Assembly (NCBI GenBank): GCA_029202405.1
Contig: CP119312.1
Span: forward strand, 3,911,001-3,975,000
DNA: 64,000 nucleotides
From: Candidatus Devosia phytovorans
Lineage (GTDB): Bacteria; Pseudomonadota; Alphaproteobacteria; Rhizobiales; Devosiaceae
Direction: 5' to 3'
Within the stretch, counting starts at the first letter, position 1, and each line of letters opens with the position of its first letter. This document shows positions 8,043 through 16,069 of this stretch, piece by piece. The notes below the pieces were generated by a model that was given only the letters and a program-made list of their open reading frames with translations, was not told the DNA's origin and made no database searches. Position numbers and translations under genes: made by a program.

Positions 8043-8917
8043 CAGGCCGCCACCTCATTGCGTGCCCAGATGCCGGTGGCGGGGTCCAGCGTGCCGGTCC
8101 ATTCGAGCTCGGCGGCGCCGGTCAGCACCACATGATCATCATCGCGCCACTCGATGATCAGATCGCCGCCAGGCACGGTGACCGTGGTCTTGCGGGCGCT
8201 GCGGCGGGTGCGGACGGCGTTGACCAGGGCAGCGCAGGCGGCGGTACCGCAGGCCTCGGTCAGGCCGGCGCCGCGTTCCCAGGTGCGCAGGATGATCCTG
8301 TCCGGCGCCACGACCTGGGCAATGGAAATATTGGCGCGCTCCGGGAAGATCGGATGGTTTTCCAGCATGGGCCCGAAGCGGTCGAGCGCATAGCTCCAGA
8401 CGTCCTGGTTGACCCAGAAGGTGGCATGCGGATTGCCCATGGAGGCGACCGACGGCGAGTGCAGCACCGGGTCATCGATCGGCCCAATCTGCAACTCGAT
8501 CTTGCGCGTGTCGGCAAATTCCTCAGCCAGGGGAATGTCATACCAGGCGAGTTTGGGCGTGCCCATGTCGACCGTCACGAGCCCATCGTCCTGTTCTTCG
8601 CCAAAGAGAATGCCGGCCACGGTTTCGAAGGTGAAGCGCTTCCGGCCCTGTTCGGCGGTCAGGGCCTGAACCACGCAGCGCATGCCATTGCCACAGGCTT
8701 GGGCGCGCGAGCCGTCGGAATTGATGATTTCGATATAGGCTGCGGTGCCGTCCATCTTGGGATCGTGGATCGCCATGATCTGGTCGAAGCGCGTGCCTTC
8801 ACCGGCATTGATGGCCACGGCAGCAGCCGAGGTGACGCGATCGGTCCGGCCGCGCATGTCGACCACGATGATCTGGTTTCCCAGCCCGTTCATCTTGAGA
8901 AAGGGGACAGCGCTCAC
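8042..8917 (-). CDS. dapF: Diaminopimelate epimerase
   Basis: Interconverts LL- and meso-diaminopimelate for lysine and peptidoglycan synthesis. The two catalytic cysteines are Cys75 in ACGNGMRC and Cys223 in EACGTAAC, with PFLKMNGLGN near the start and GNPHATFW in the middle. The reading frame is open upstream to a TTG at 8953. I choose the GTG at 8917 because it places PFLKM at the usual distance from the start and has GGAA about nine bases upstream. It leads the dapF-mtaB-ftsY series. The 290 bp between it and the divergent oxygenase gene include an AT-rich 16-bp near-palindrome at 9059-9074. Confidence 0.94.
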   Translation of the reverse strand: MSAVPFLKMNGLGNQIIVVDMRGRTDRVTSAAAVAINAGEGTRFDQIMAIHDPKMDGTAAYIEIINSDGSRAQACGNGMRCVVQALTAEQGRKRFTFETVAGILFGEEQDDGLVTVDMGTPKLAWYDIPLAEEFADTRKIELQIGPIDDPVLHSPSVASMGNPHATFWVNQDVWSYALDRFGPMLENHPIFPERANISIAQVVAPDRIILRTWERGAGLTEACGTAACAALVNAVRTRRSARKTTVTVPGGDLIIEWRDDDHVVLTGAAELEWTGTLDPATGIWARNEVAA

Positions 8918-9207
8918 AACAAGGTTCCGCGGTGGTTCGGGGCGATAGCCCAATGGTTCGATCTATATGGCCGATGCTGCCCGAAATTGCCAGTGGTGGG
9001 GCCAGATGCAGGCTTTGCTCGAGCCGTGACCGGAATTGGCTAGCCCAGTCTAAAGCTAAAAATATTCATATTTTGTAAGGCTTTCGCACTTCATGAGGCC
9101 TTAACCAGAGTTCCAGTCTGGTCGCGCCAATTCAGGTCGTCTCGGCTAGTTTCCAGCCAGATGTTGAGGATCGCCCTGTCCGCCACACGCAATTGGAGCC
9201 TGCCCCC

Positions 9208-10167
9208 ATGAACATGACCATGATGACCGACCAGATCATCACCGACTGGCAGCCCCATTATCCGTCGCTGTGGAGCGAGCATTCGCTGATGCTGCAGCAC
9301 CGCCTCGCCAGCTCGCCGCTGTTCAGCGATGACGCGCTGGCGGCCCTGATCGACAAGGCGCCGCGCGAGGCCTACCACGTCAATTATTCGCAGAAGACCC
9401 CGGGCAATCCCCCAAAGCGTCGCGAGGGCGAGATCAAGGGCCTCAAGGGCTCCGAAGTCCTCGAGGTGATCCGCAATGGCAATATCTGGGTCAATATCAC
9501 GGCGCCGGCCAGCATTGATCCCGCCTATGGCAAGCTGCTCGACAGCCTCTATGCCGAATTCGAGGAGCGCGTTCCCGGCTTCAAGAGCTACAAGCGGAAC
9601 CTCACCATCCTCATCTCGTCGCCCAATGTTTCGGTGAAGTATCATTCCGACGTGCCCGGCCAGAGCCTCTGGCAGGTGCGCGGCACAAAGAAGGTCTTTG
9701 TCTATCCGGCCAAGGCGCCGTTCATTTCGCAGACCGCGCTGGAAAAGCTGATCCTGGGTCAGCTGCGCGAAACCGACATGCCCTACGAGCCCTGGTTCGA
9801 CGATTTTGCCGAGACCTACATGCTTGAGGCCGGCAAAATGCTGCATTGGCCGCTCAACGGACCGCATCGCGTGGTCAACGAGGGCATGATGAATGTCAGC
9901 TTCACCACCGAGCACTGGACCGACGAGCTGCGCAAGCATTATGCCGTCAACTATGCCAATGGCTTCCTGCGCTCCAAGCTTGGCTTCAAGACTCTCAGCC
10001 AGCAAGTGACCGGCGCGTCCTACCTTGCCAAGCTGGCGACAGCGGCTGCCGTCAAGTTCAGCCCGCTCAATCCGCAGAAGCAGAAGGTCTATACGGTCGA
10101 CTTCACCGTCGATCCCACCGCGCCAGAAGGCGTGCGCGACATCGAAGGCTATACGTTCAGCAAATGA
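9208..10167 (+). CDS. Cupin/JmjC-like 2-oxoglutarate Fe(II) oxygenase candidate
   Basis: A 319-residue soluble protein with the cupin_8/JmjC layout. SVKYHSDVPGQ supplies His146-x-Asp148, a strand segment QSLWQVRGTKKVFVYP follows, and the distal metal ligand is probably His220 in WPLNGPHRVVN. This is the Fe(II) facial triad of 2-oxoglutarate hydroxylases and demethylases. The substrate is not predictable from sequence. The ATG at 9208 has GGAG nine bases upstream; an in-frame TTG at 9193 is less likely. It overlaps the next gene by four bases (ATGA), so the two proteins are probably made together. Members I recall include hydroxylases of proteins, RNA or small molecules. Confidence 0.75.
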   Translation: MNMTMMTDQIITDWQPHYPSLWSEHSLMLQHRLASSPLFSDDALAALIDKAPREAYHVNYSQKTPGNPPKRREGEIKGLKGSEVLEVIRNGNIWVNITAPASIDPAYGKLLDSLYAEFEERVPGFKSYKRNLTILISSPNVSVKYHSDVPGQSLWQVRGTKKVFVYPAKAPFISQTALEKLILGQLRETDMPYEPWFDDFAETYMLEAGKMLHWPLNGPHRVVNEGMMNVSFTTEHWTDELRKHYAVNYANGFLRSKLGFKTLSQQVTGASYLAKLATAAAVKFSPLNPQKQKVYTVDFTVDPTAPEGVRDIEGYTFSK

Positions 10168-11378
10168 GTTCGCTAACCGCCCTGCCCAGGGCCGATGAAA
10201 AACGGCGCCTGCTGGTTGCCGAACGCGCCTTGGCCGACACGCAGGTGTTGCGCGCCGAAGTCGTGCGGACGCGCGAAGCGTTCGATGTCATGGCGCATCA
10301 ATGGGAAGGGCTCGAGACGCAAGTCCCGGGCGCCGTCCTGTTCCAGAGCTCTGGCTGGGCACGGGCGATCTTCGATTTCGAAGCGGCCCGCGGCAATGTG
10401 GATTTCGCGCCGGTGATCGCCACGCTGACCGATGGTCAGCGTCTCGTCGCGGTGCTGCCGCTCGAATATGTGCAGAGCCATTCGCGGCGCATCCTGACCG
10501 CGCTCGGCCATGCCTTCAGCCAATATTCCGATGCCATCATCAGCCCGGGCCTCAACCCGCGAGAGGCCATGGCGAAAATGTTGCACGCCGCCATTGCGGC
10601 CTCGCCCTGCGACATGGTCAGCCTGTTGAAAGTGCGCAGCGACAGCCAGATGGCCAAGGGCATGCCGGCCAATCACATGGTGACCGGGGCAGAGCAGGGC
10701 GCGCCCTATGTGGCGCTCGATGCCTTTGACGACTACGCGGCCTATTTCCAGACCATCAAGCCCAAGACGCGCAAGAATATGCGCAATGACCGCAACCGTC
10801 TCGAACGCGATGGTGCGGTGACCCATCACGTCGCGGAGACCTCGGCGGAAGCCCAGGCGGTGATCGAGCGCACGCTGACCGGTCGAGCCAATCGCCTCAA
10901 GGACCAGGGCCTGAGCTCGCGCGCCTTTCGCGACACCAGTTTTGTCGATTTCTGCACGGGCCTGCCGAGCCGCTCCGACATTGCCATCATGGCCATGTCG
11001 CTGCGCCACAAGGGCGAGGAGATTGCCGAGCAGTGGGGCTTCGTGCACAAGCGGCGCTATTATGCCTTCGTCGCCAGCCGCGATTTTGCCAATAGCGACG
11101 AAAGCCCGGGTCGCATGCACCTGGGCGAAGTGATCCACGCCTGCGCGGATCGCGGCATGCTGGGCGCCGACCTGATGGTGCCGGTCATGCCCTACAAGCT
11201 CACTTGGTCGACCGAGGTCGTCACGGTCAAGGACTATGCCCTGCCGGTCACCCCGCGCGGCGTGCTGATGCTCAACCTCTGGGACAAGACCCTGCGGCCG
11301 ATGCTCAAAAACGCCGTGCTCAACATGCCCAAGGGGTTGCGCGGCGTGCTGATGAAGGCGACAGGGCGAAGCCTTTGA
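10164..11378 (+). CDS. GNAT-fold acyltransferase, CelD/BcsL (Acetyltransf_6) type
   Basis: A 404-residue cytosolic protein. Residues roughly 180-350 look like the BioF2/CelD-type GNAT domain (WGFVHKRRYYAFVASRDF, GRMHLGEVIHACADRG). A first half with a degenerate GNAT copy includes FQSSGWARAIFDFE and LVAVLPLEYVQ. Proteins of this group are found near cellulose and polysaccharide genes and are related to FemAB-type aminoacyltransferases, but none of those neighbours is present here. It starts inside the stop of the oxygenase gene. The C-terminal tail LKNAVLNMPKGLRGVLMKATG is basic and amphipathic and could touch membrane. Acceptor and acyl donor are unknown. Confidence 0.72.
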   Translation: MSSLTALPRADEKRRLLVAERALADTQVLRAEVVRTREAFDVMAHQWEGLETQVPGAVLFQSSGWARAIFDFEAARGNVDFAPVIATLTDGQRLVAVLPLEYVQSHSRRILTALGHAFSQYSDAIISPGLNPREAMAKMLHAAIAASPCDMVSLLKVRSDSQMAKGMPANHMVTGAEQGAPYVALDAFDDYAAYFQTIKPKTRKNMRNDRNRLERDGAVTHHVAETSAEAQAVIERTLTGRANRLKDQGLSSRAFRDTSFVDFCTGLPSRSDIAIMAMSLRHKGEEIAEQWGFVHKRRYYAFVASRDFANSDESPGRMHLGEVIHACADRGMLGADLMVPVMPYKLTWSTEVVTVKDYALPVTPRGVLMLNLWDKTLRPMLKNAVLNMPKGLRGVLMKATGRSL

Positions 11379-11387
11379 CGAGCGTTG

Positions 11388-11657
11388 CTACTTCGCCTGT
11401 GTATCCAGCTTCTCTGCCAGCCAGGTCTTGATCAGTGACTGCTACGGCACATCGCGCTTGTTGGCGGCAACCTTGATCCGCTCCAGCAGGCTGTTGGGCA
11501 GCCGGAGTGATATGGACGTGTTCGACGGCTTGAGGTTTGGAAGCCGGATCTTCTCCGCCTTGCTCCAGTCAAGATAGTCCGCGGAATCGACGCTTTCCCA
11601 AAAGGTCCGCTCTTCGGCTTCGCTGCTGAATTCGGGGATAGGCTTGGTTTTTGGCAT
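11388..11657 (-). pseudogene. CopG-type antitoxin (BrnA/PF12441-like), interrupted by an in-frame stop
   Basis: Read from the ATG at 11657 this is a clear CopG-family antitoxin: PEFSSEAEERTFWES, then the ribbon-helix-helix region NTSISLRLPNSLLERIK, then NKRDVP. The next codon is TAG (11444-11442). It is followed in the same frame by QSLIKTWLAEKL and a normal stop at 11390-11388. The family usually has Tyr at this point (VPYQSLIK), and TAC to TAG is one base change. The product is therefore 71 residues instead of 89 and lacks the last helix of the fold. No BrnT-type toxin gene is visible beside it, so it is an orphan, probably decaying antitoxin. A sequencing error is the main alternative. Confidence 0.8.
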
Positions 11658-11943
11658 AGATGCCGGTTCCTGCGTAGATCGCGAAACAATCATACTCGCC
11701 ATCGCTCCTTCAGTCGACACCGCCTCGGGACCGACACCGCGTTCCTTGACTCTCCTCCCGCTTTCTCCTAAACCGCGCGCATTCATCAGGCTTTGCTCCT
11801 GACCAGCCGACCGGGGCCCCGCAAGGGTTCCACGATCCCGGAGGCCAACATCCGCCAGCGCGTTGCGCCCGCGGGTGGGTTTGTCGTTTGGACTGATGGA
11901 TCTTATCTCTCTCGGATCACCCGCAGAGACGAAGGACCAAAAT

Positions 11944-13533
11944 ATGTTCGAGAGCCTTTCAGACCGGCTTGGCAAAATCTTCGAAGGTCTCCGCGGACGC
12001 GGCGCGCTCAATGCCGCCGACGTCGATGCAGCGATGCGCGAAATCCGCCGCGCGCTGATCGAGGCCGACGTTTCTCTCGAAGTCGTCAAGGCCTTTGTCG
12101 AACAGGTGCGCGAACGCGCTGTCGGCGCCGAGGTCACGCGTTCGGTCACCCCCGGCCAGCAGGTCGTCAAGATCGTCAATGACGAGCTGGTCGCGGTCCT
12201 CGGGTCCACGGCCTCGCCGATCGATCTCAATGCCAAGGCGCCCGTGACCCTGCTGATGGTGGGCCTGCAGGGCTCGGGCAAGACCACGACCACGGCCAAG
12301 ATCGCCAAGCGGCTGACCGATCGGCAGAAGAAGAAGGTGCTTCTTGCATCTTTGGACACCCGTCGGCCAGCAGCCATGGAGCAGTTGCGCGTGCTGGGCG
12401 AACAGGTCGGCGTCGACACGCTGCCGATCGTCGCCAGCGAAACCCCGGTCGAGATCGCCCGCCGCGCCGAGCGCGAAGGCCGTCTTGGCGGCTATGACGT
12501 GCTCATTCTCGACACGGCCGGTCGCACCCATATCGACGAAGAGCTGATGGCCGAAACGGCCGAAATCAAGTCGATCGCCAATCCGCATGAAATCCTGCTG
12601 GTCGTCGATGCGCTCACCGGCCAGGACGCGATCAACGTCGCGCGTAGCTTCGATAGTCGCCTCGATGTGACGGGTATCGTCATGACCCGCGTCGACGGCG
12701 ATGGCCGTGGCGGCGCGGCGCTGTCGATGCGGGCCGCGACCGGCAAGCCGATCAAGCTGATCGGCGTCGGCGAAAAGATGGATGCGCTGGAGGATTTCCA
12801 TCCCTCGCGCATCGCCGACCGAATCCTCGGCATGGGCGACATTGTTTCGCTCGTCGAAAAGGCCGCCGAGCACGTTTCTGCCGAAGACGCGCAGAAGATG
12901 GCCAAGAAGCTCAAGAAGGGCTCCTTCGACCTTGACGACCTGCGCAACCAGCTTCTCCAGATGAAGAAGATGGGTGGCATGGGCGGCCTCATGGGCATGA
13001 TGCCCGGCATGGGTCAGATGAAAAAGGCCATGGCCGGCGCCAATATCGACGAGAAGGTGTTCGATCGCCAGATCGCCATCATCAATTCGATGACCCAGAA
13101 AGAGCGCGCCAACCCGGACCTGCTCAATGCCAGCCGCCGCAAGCGTATTGCTGCCGGCGCAGGCGTCGAAGTCAGCGAAATCAACAAGCTTTCCAAGCAG
13201 CACCGCCAGATGGCGGACATGATGAAGAAGGTTTCCAAGGGCGGCATGGGCGCGCTGGGCGGCATGTTCGGTGGCAAGATGGGCAATATGCTCGGCGGCA
13301 TGCCCGACATGAGCAAGATGGACCCGGCCCAGCTCGAACAGATGGCGCGCCAGGCCGGTATCGACCCCGCGGCGCTCAAGGGTCTGCCCTCGGCCGACCT
13401 GCCGGCACAAAAGGCGCTGCCGACCGATGTTGGCGCCCTGCTCAAGAATTCCGGCAGCCCGTTGCTGCCCGGTCTCGGCGCCTCTGGCGCTCCCCGTTTC
13501 CCTGGCCTTCCGGGCTTGGGCAAGAAGAAATAG
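11944..13533 (+). CDS. ffh: Signal recognition particle protein Ffh
   Basis: The SRP54 GTPase that binds signal peptides and 4.5S RNA. The N domain spans residues 1-95. The G domain has Walker A GLQGSGKTTT (107-116), DTAGRTHID and TRVDGD. The methionine-rich M domain follows from about residue 320 (MKKMGGMGGLMGMMPGMG), with a glycine/methionine-rich tail that makes it long (529 residues), as is common in Hyphomicrobiales. The start is set by AAGGA at 11932-11936. The 286 bp before it, up to the antitoxin start, hold no gene that I can support. rpsP follows after 30 bp. No 4.5S RNA gene was found in the window. Confidence 0.96.
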   Translation: MFESLSDRLGKIFEGLRGRGALNAADVDAAMREIRRALIEADVSLEVVKAFVEQVRERAVGAEVTRSVTPGQQVVKIVNDELVAVLGSTASPIDLNAKAPVTLLMVGLQGSGKTTTTAKIAKRLTDRQKKKVLLASLDTRRPAAMEQLRVLGEQVGVDTLPIVASETPVEIARRAEREGRLGGYDVLILDTAGRTHIDEELMAETAEIKSIANPHEILLVVDALTGQDAINVARSFDSRLDVTGIVMTRVDGDGRGGAALSMRAATGKPIKLIGVGEKMDALEDFHPSRIADRILGMGDIVSLVEKAAEHVSAEDAQKMAKKLKKGSFDLDDLRNQLLQMKKMGGMGGLMGMMPGMGQMKKAMAGANIDEKVFDRQIAIINSMTQKERANPDLLNASRRKRIAAGAGVEVSEINKLSKQHRQMADMMKKVSKGGMGALGGMFGGKMGNMLGGMPDMSKMDPAQLEQMARQAGIDPAALKGLPSADLPAQKALPTDVGALLKNSGSPLLPGLGASGAPRFPGLPGLGKKK

Positions 13534-13563
13534 ACGAAGCTAACCTACTCAAGGAAAACCAAA

Positions 13564-13968
13564 ATGGCCCTCAAGATCCGTCTCGCCCGTGGTGGCACCA
13601 AGAAGCGCCCCTTCTACCACATCGTCATCGCTGACGCCCGTTCGCCGCGCGATGGCCGCTTCATCGAAAAGATCGGCACGTTCAACCCGCTGCTGGCAAA
13701 GGACGCCGAGAACCGCGTCGTGCTGAACACCGAGCGTGCTCAGCACTGGATCGGCGTTGGCGCCCAGCCGACCGACCGCGTGCTGCGTTTCCTCGACGTT
13801 GCCGGCGTTGCCAAGCGCGATGCCCGCAACAACCCGGAAAAGGCCGTCCCCGGCGAAAAGGCAACCCAGCGCGCTGAAGAAAAGGCCGCCAAGGTCGCCG
13901 CTGCCGAAGAAGCCAAGAATGCACCGAAGGAAGAAGCTCCGGCCGCTGAAGAAGCTGCTGCCGAGTAA
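13564..13968 (+). CDS. rpsP: 30S ribosomal protein S16
   Basis: Small-subunit assembly protein. MALKIRLARGGTKKRPFYHIV and the RDGRFIEKIG region are the S16 signature. The first 85 or so residues are the conserved domain. The remaining 49 residues are an Ala/Glu/Lys-rich tail typical of alphaproteobacterial S16. AAGGA sits just before the ATG. It follows ffh closely and is followed at once by an intrinsic terminator. The usual partners rimM, trmD and rplS do not follow it here. Confidence 0.96.
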   Translation: MALKIRLARGGTKKRPFYHIVIADARSPRDGRFIEKIGTFNPLLAKDAENRVVLNTERAQHWIGVGAQPTDRVLRFLDVAGVAKRDARNNPEKAVPGEKATQRAEEKAAKVAAAEEAKNAPKEEAPAAEEAAAE

Positions 13969-13989
13969 TTTCCTGGCGCAAGCCATTAG

Positions 13990-14020
13990 AAAAGCCCCGG
14001 TGGTGACACCGGGGCTTTTT
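13990..14020 (+). terminator. Intrinsic terminator after rpsP
   Basis: AAAAGCCCCGGTG (13990-14002) pairs with CACCGGGGCTTTT (14007-14019) over a GTGA loop and runs into TTTTTGTATTTTT. The stem is perfect, and the A-rich 5' side could also serve the opposite strand. Confidence 0.92.
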
Positions 14021-14051
14021 GTATTTTTGGTCTTTTGCATCGAGTGTCCGA

Positions 14052-14170
14052 CCTCGTGGTTCGGGGCTTTGCTACGCAAAGCACCTCACCATGAGGTCTC
14101 AGATAGCACCATCGCAGCAGCAGCCCTCATGGTGAGGTGCGAGGCCCTTGCCGAGCCTCGAACCACGAGG
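14052..14170. repeat. Long nested palindromic element, copy A
   Basis: The outer arms CCTCGTGGTTCGGGGC (14052-14067) and GCCTCGAACCACGAGG (14155-14170) differ at one position. The inner arms GCACCTCACCATGAGG (14081-14096) and CCTCATGGTGAGGTGC (14125-14140) match perfectly. The same architecture with nearly the same arm sequences recurs at 61672-61792. It sits nine bases beyond the leuB stop. It looks like a dispersed, non-coding repeat family. Confidence 0.9.
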
Positions 14171-14178
14171 GCGTGGCA

Positions 14179-15279
14179 CTAGGCCTTCAACTTCGCCAGA
14201 ATCGCCGCGCCCATCTCTTCAGTCCCAACCGTCTTGCGATTGTCCTGGGCGATGTCGCCGGTGCGAAGGCCATCGCTGAGGACGGCCGAGATGGCGTTCT
14301 CGATCCGCGTCGCCAGTTCGATCTGGCCGAACGAATAGCGCAGAGCCATGGCCACGCTCGCGATCATGGCGATCGGATTGGCAATGCCCTTGCCGGCAAT
14401 GTCGGGGGCCGAACCGTGCACGGGCTCATAGAAGGCCGCGCGCTTGCCGGTGGCCGCGTCCGGTGCGCCCAGCGAAGCGGAAGGCAGCATGCCGAGCGAT
14501 CCGGTCAGCATGGCGGCGACGTCCGACAGGATGTCGCCGAAGAGGTTATCGGTGACCATGACGTCGAACTGTTTCGGATTGCGCACCAGCTGCATGGCGG
14601 CGTTATCGGCCAGGATATGGTGCAGCTCGACATCGGCATAGTCCTTGCCGACACCCTTGACCACTTCATCCCACAGGACGCCGGACTTCATGACATTCTT
14701 CTTGTCGGCCGAATGCACCTTGTTGTTGCGGGTGCGGGCGAGATCGAAGGCGACGCGGGCAATGCGGTCGATTTCATAGGTCTCGTAGACCTGGGTATCG
14801 ACGGCGCGCTTTTCGCCGTTTTCGAGATCGGTGATGAGCTTGGGTTCGCCGAAATAGACGCCGCCGGTCAGCTCGCGCACGATCAGGATATCGAGGCCTT
14901 CGACCAGTTCGCGCTTCAGCGAGGACGCGTCGGCCAGCGCCGGATAGCAGATGGCGGGGCGGAGGTTGGCAAAGACAGCCATTTCCTTGCGCAGGCGCAG
15001 GAGCGCGGCTTCAGGGCGGTGCTCATAGGGGACATTGTCCCACTTGGGACCACCCACGGCGCCGAAGATCACGGCGTCGGCGGCCTTGGCCTTTTCGGTG
15101 TCCTCATCGGTGATGGCGACTTGGTGCCTGTCATAGGCCGAACCGCCGGCAAGACCAGAATCGGTCGAGAAATCGGTGAGCTGCTCGCTGTTGGTCCAGG
15201 CGATCAGCTTTTCCACCTCGAGCATGATCTCGGTGCCGATGCCGTCGCCGGGCAGCAGGAATAGGTAATGGGTGGCCAC
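14179..15279 (-). CDS. leuB: 3-isopropylmalate dehydrogenase
   Basis: NAD-dependent oxidative decarboxylase of the leucine pathway. It opens with LLPGDGIGTEIMLE and carries GGPKWD, LRKEMAVFANLRPA, RELTGGVYFG and NLFGDILSDVAAML, all family motifs. The 366 residues are a normal length. The start codon is GTG (15279) with GAGGAG eight bases upstream. A good candidate promoter lies at 15319-15347. It stands alone, with the palindromic element just beyond its stop. leuD is 5.5 kb away on the other strand, and leuC is not in the window. Confidence 0.95.
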   Translation of the reverse strand: MATHYLFLLPGDGIGTEIMLEVEKLIAWTNSEQLTDFSTDSGLAGGSAYDRHQVAITDEDTEKAKAADAVIFGAVGGPKWDNVPYEHRPEAALLRLRKEMAVFANLRPAICYPALADASSLKRELVEGLDILIVRELTGGVYFGEPKLITDLENGEKRAVDTQVYETYEIDRIARVAFDLARTRNNKVHSADKKNVMKSGVLWDEVVKGVGKDYADVELHHILADNAAMQLVRNPKQFDVMVTDNLFGDILSDVAAMLTGSLGMLPSASLGAPDAATGKRAAFYEPVHGSAPDIAGKGIANPIAMIASVAMALRYSFGQIELATRIENAISAVLSDGLRTGDIAQDNRKTVGTEEMGAAILAKLKA

Positions 15280-15318
15280 GATGTGCTCCTCGCCGTACTG
15301 GTGGTTACGCCTGGGCGC

Positions 15319-15347
15319 ACATAGCGGCTTTTTTGGTCGTCGCGCAA
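15319..15347 (-). promoter_or_regulatory. Candidate promoter of leuB
   Basis: On the minus strand TTGCGC (15347-15342) is separated by exactly 17 bases from CTATGT (15324-15319), a good match to the alphaproteobacterial housekeeping sigma pattern. It is about 40 bases upstream of the leuB GTG. Called by eye only. Confidence 0.5.
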
Positions 15348-15354
15348 GAAAAGA

Positions 15355-16008
15355 CTAGTGATGCGGCGAGACGAAGCCATTGGCGTTGAACAGCACCCAG
15401 AAGGTCAGCATGTTGGTCAGCACATGGGCGATGGCGACCCAGAAGATCGAACGGGTGCGCCAGGCAATCCAGCTCCAGAGCAGGCCCAGCACCGCCGCGC
15501 CGCCGACCAGCGCCATCCAGCCACCCTGAAAGACGATGTCTTGGCTCAACAGGAGCGGCGCGTGCCAAGCCGTGAAGAGCAGCCAGCTCAGTCCGAAGCC
15601 GAGGCGCGGCTTTGCGGCAAAGCGGGTCATGAAGCCGCCGCGCCAGGCGATCTCTTCCAGCGGCCCGTTGATCAGCGCGATCATCGCCGCCAGCATGGCG
15701 CCCTGGGTGGTGAGGATCTGGGAATGACCCATCAGCACGCCAAGGCCCACGGCGCATACCTGCACGAGCAGCAGGATGGGGATCCACAACTGCCGCCAAT
15801 GCAGGCGTTCCGAATAAAGGTGGGGGTCACGCCGGCCCTTCACATGAAAGAGCCAGACCGGCAGGCAAAAGCCCAGCCAGTAGATGCAGAGTGACAAAAG
15901 ATAGCCGGTTGGTCCGCCAAGGCTTTCGGTCAGACCCGGCACGAGCAGCGCCATTGCGCCGATCAGGGTCAGGGCATGCAGGACAAGTGCGGCTTGCGGC
16001 AGGGACAT
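15355..16008 (-). CDS. CPBP-family intramembrane glutamic endopeptidase
   Basis: A 217-residue polytopic membrane protein with the three CPBP/Abi (Rce1-like) motifs: PLEEIAWRGGFM (Glu-Glu and Arg), FTAWHAPL (His) and IAHVLTNML (His). About six to seven membrane helices are apparent. The family cleaves membrane-anchored peptides or modifies prenylated or bacteriocin-type substrates, but the substrate here is unknown. The ATG at 16008 lies just after a 14-bp perfect palindrome (16015-16047). It is followed 75 bases later by leuB on the same strand, and leuB has its own apparent promoter. Confidence 0.87.
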   Translation of the reverse strand: MSLPQAALVLHALTLIGAMALLVPGLTESLGGPTGYLLSLCIYWLGFCLPVWLFHVKGRRDPHLYSERLHWRQLWIPILLLVQVCAVGLGVLMGHSQILTTQGAMLAAMIALINGPLEEIAWRGGFMTRFAAKPRLGFGLSWLLFTAWHAPLLLSQDIVFQGGWMALVGGAAVLGLLWSWIAWRTRSIFWVAIAHVLTNMLTFWVLFNANGFVSPHH

Positions 16009-16014
16009 AGAGGC

Positions 16015-16047
16015 TCGCGATCAAAAGGGCTTACCTTTTGATCGCGA
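16015..16047. repeat. Perfect 14-bp inverted repeat upstream of the CPBP gene
   Basis: TCGCGATCAAAAGG (16015-16028) and CCTTTTGATCGCGA (16034-16047) flank a five-base loop. It lies 7 bp before the CPBP start and 22 bp beyond the stop of the small gene at 16070. No T-tract follows. It could be an operator or a 3' hairpin. Confidence 0.75.
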
Positions 16048-16069
16048 AGTGCTTGATCGTGCAAGGGGC

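Noticed and set aside
8918..9207. A small gene in the dapF-oxygenase gap
   Set aside because: No frame with a start, ribosome binding site and plausible composition; only an AT-rich near-palindrome is visible.
9846..11378. Extension of the acyltransferase frame 318 bases upstream into the oxygenase gene
   Set aside because: The upstream part overlaps a well-supported gene and reads as composition-biased nonsense; the ATG at 10164 with ATGA overlap is the natural start.
14052..14170. GGTTCGA-like sequence in the palindrome considered as a tRNA T-loop
   Set aside because: No acceptor stem, anticodon arm or CCA region can be folded around it; the sequence is explained by the nested palindrome.
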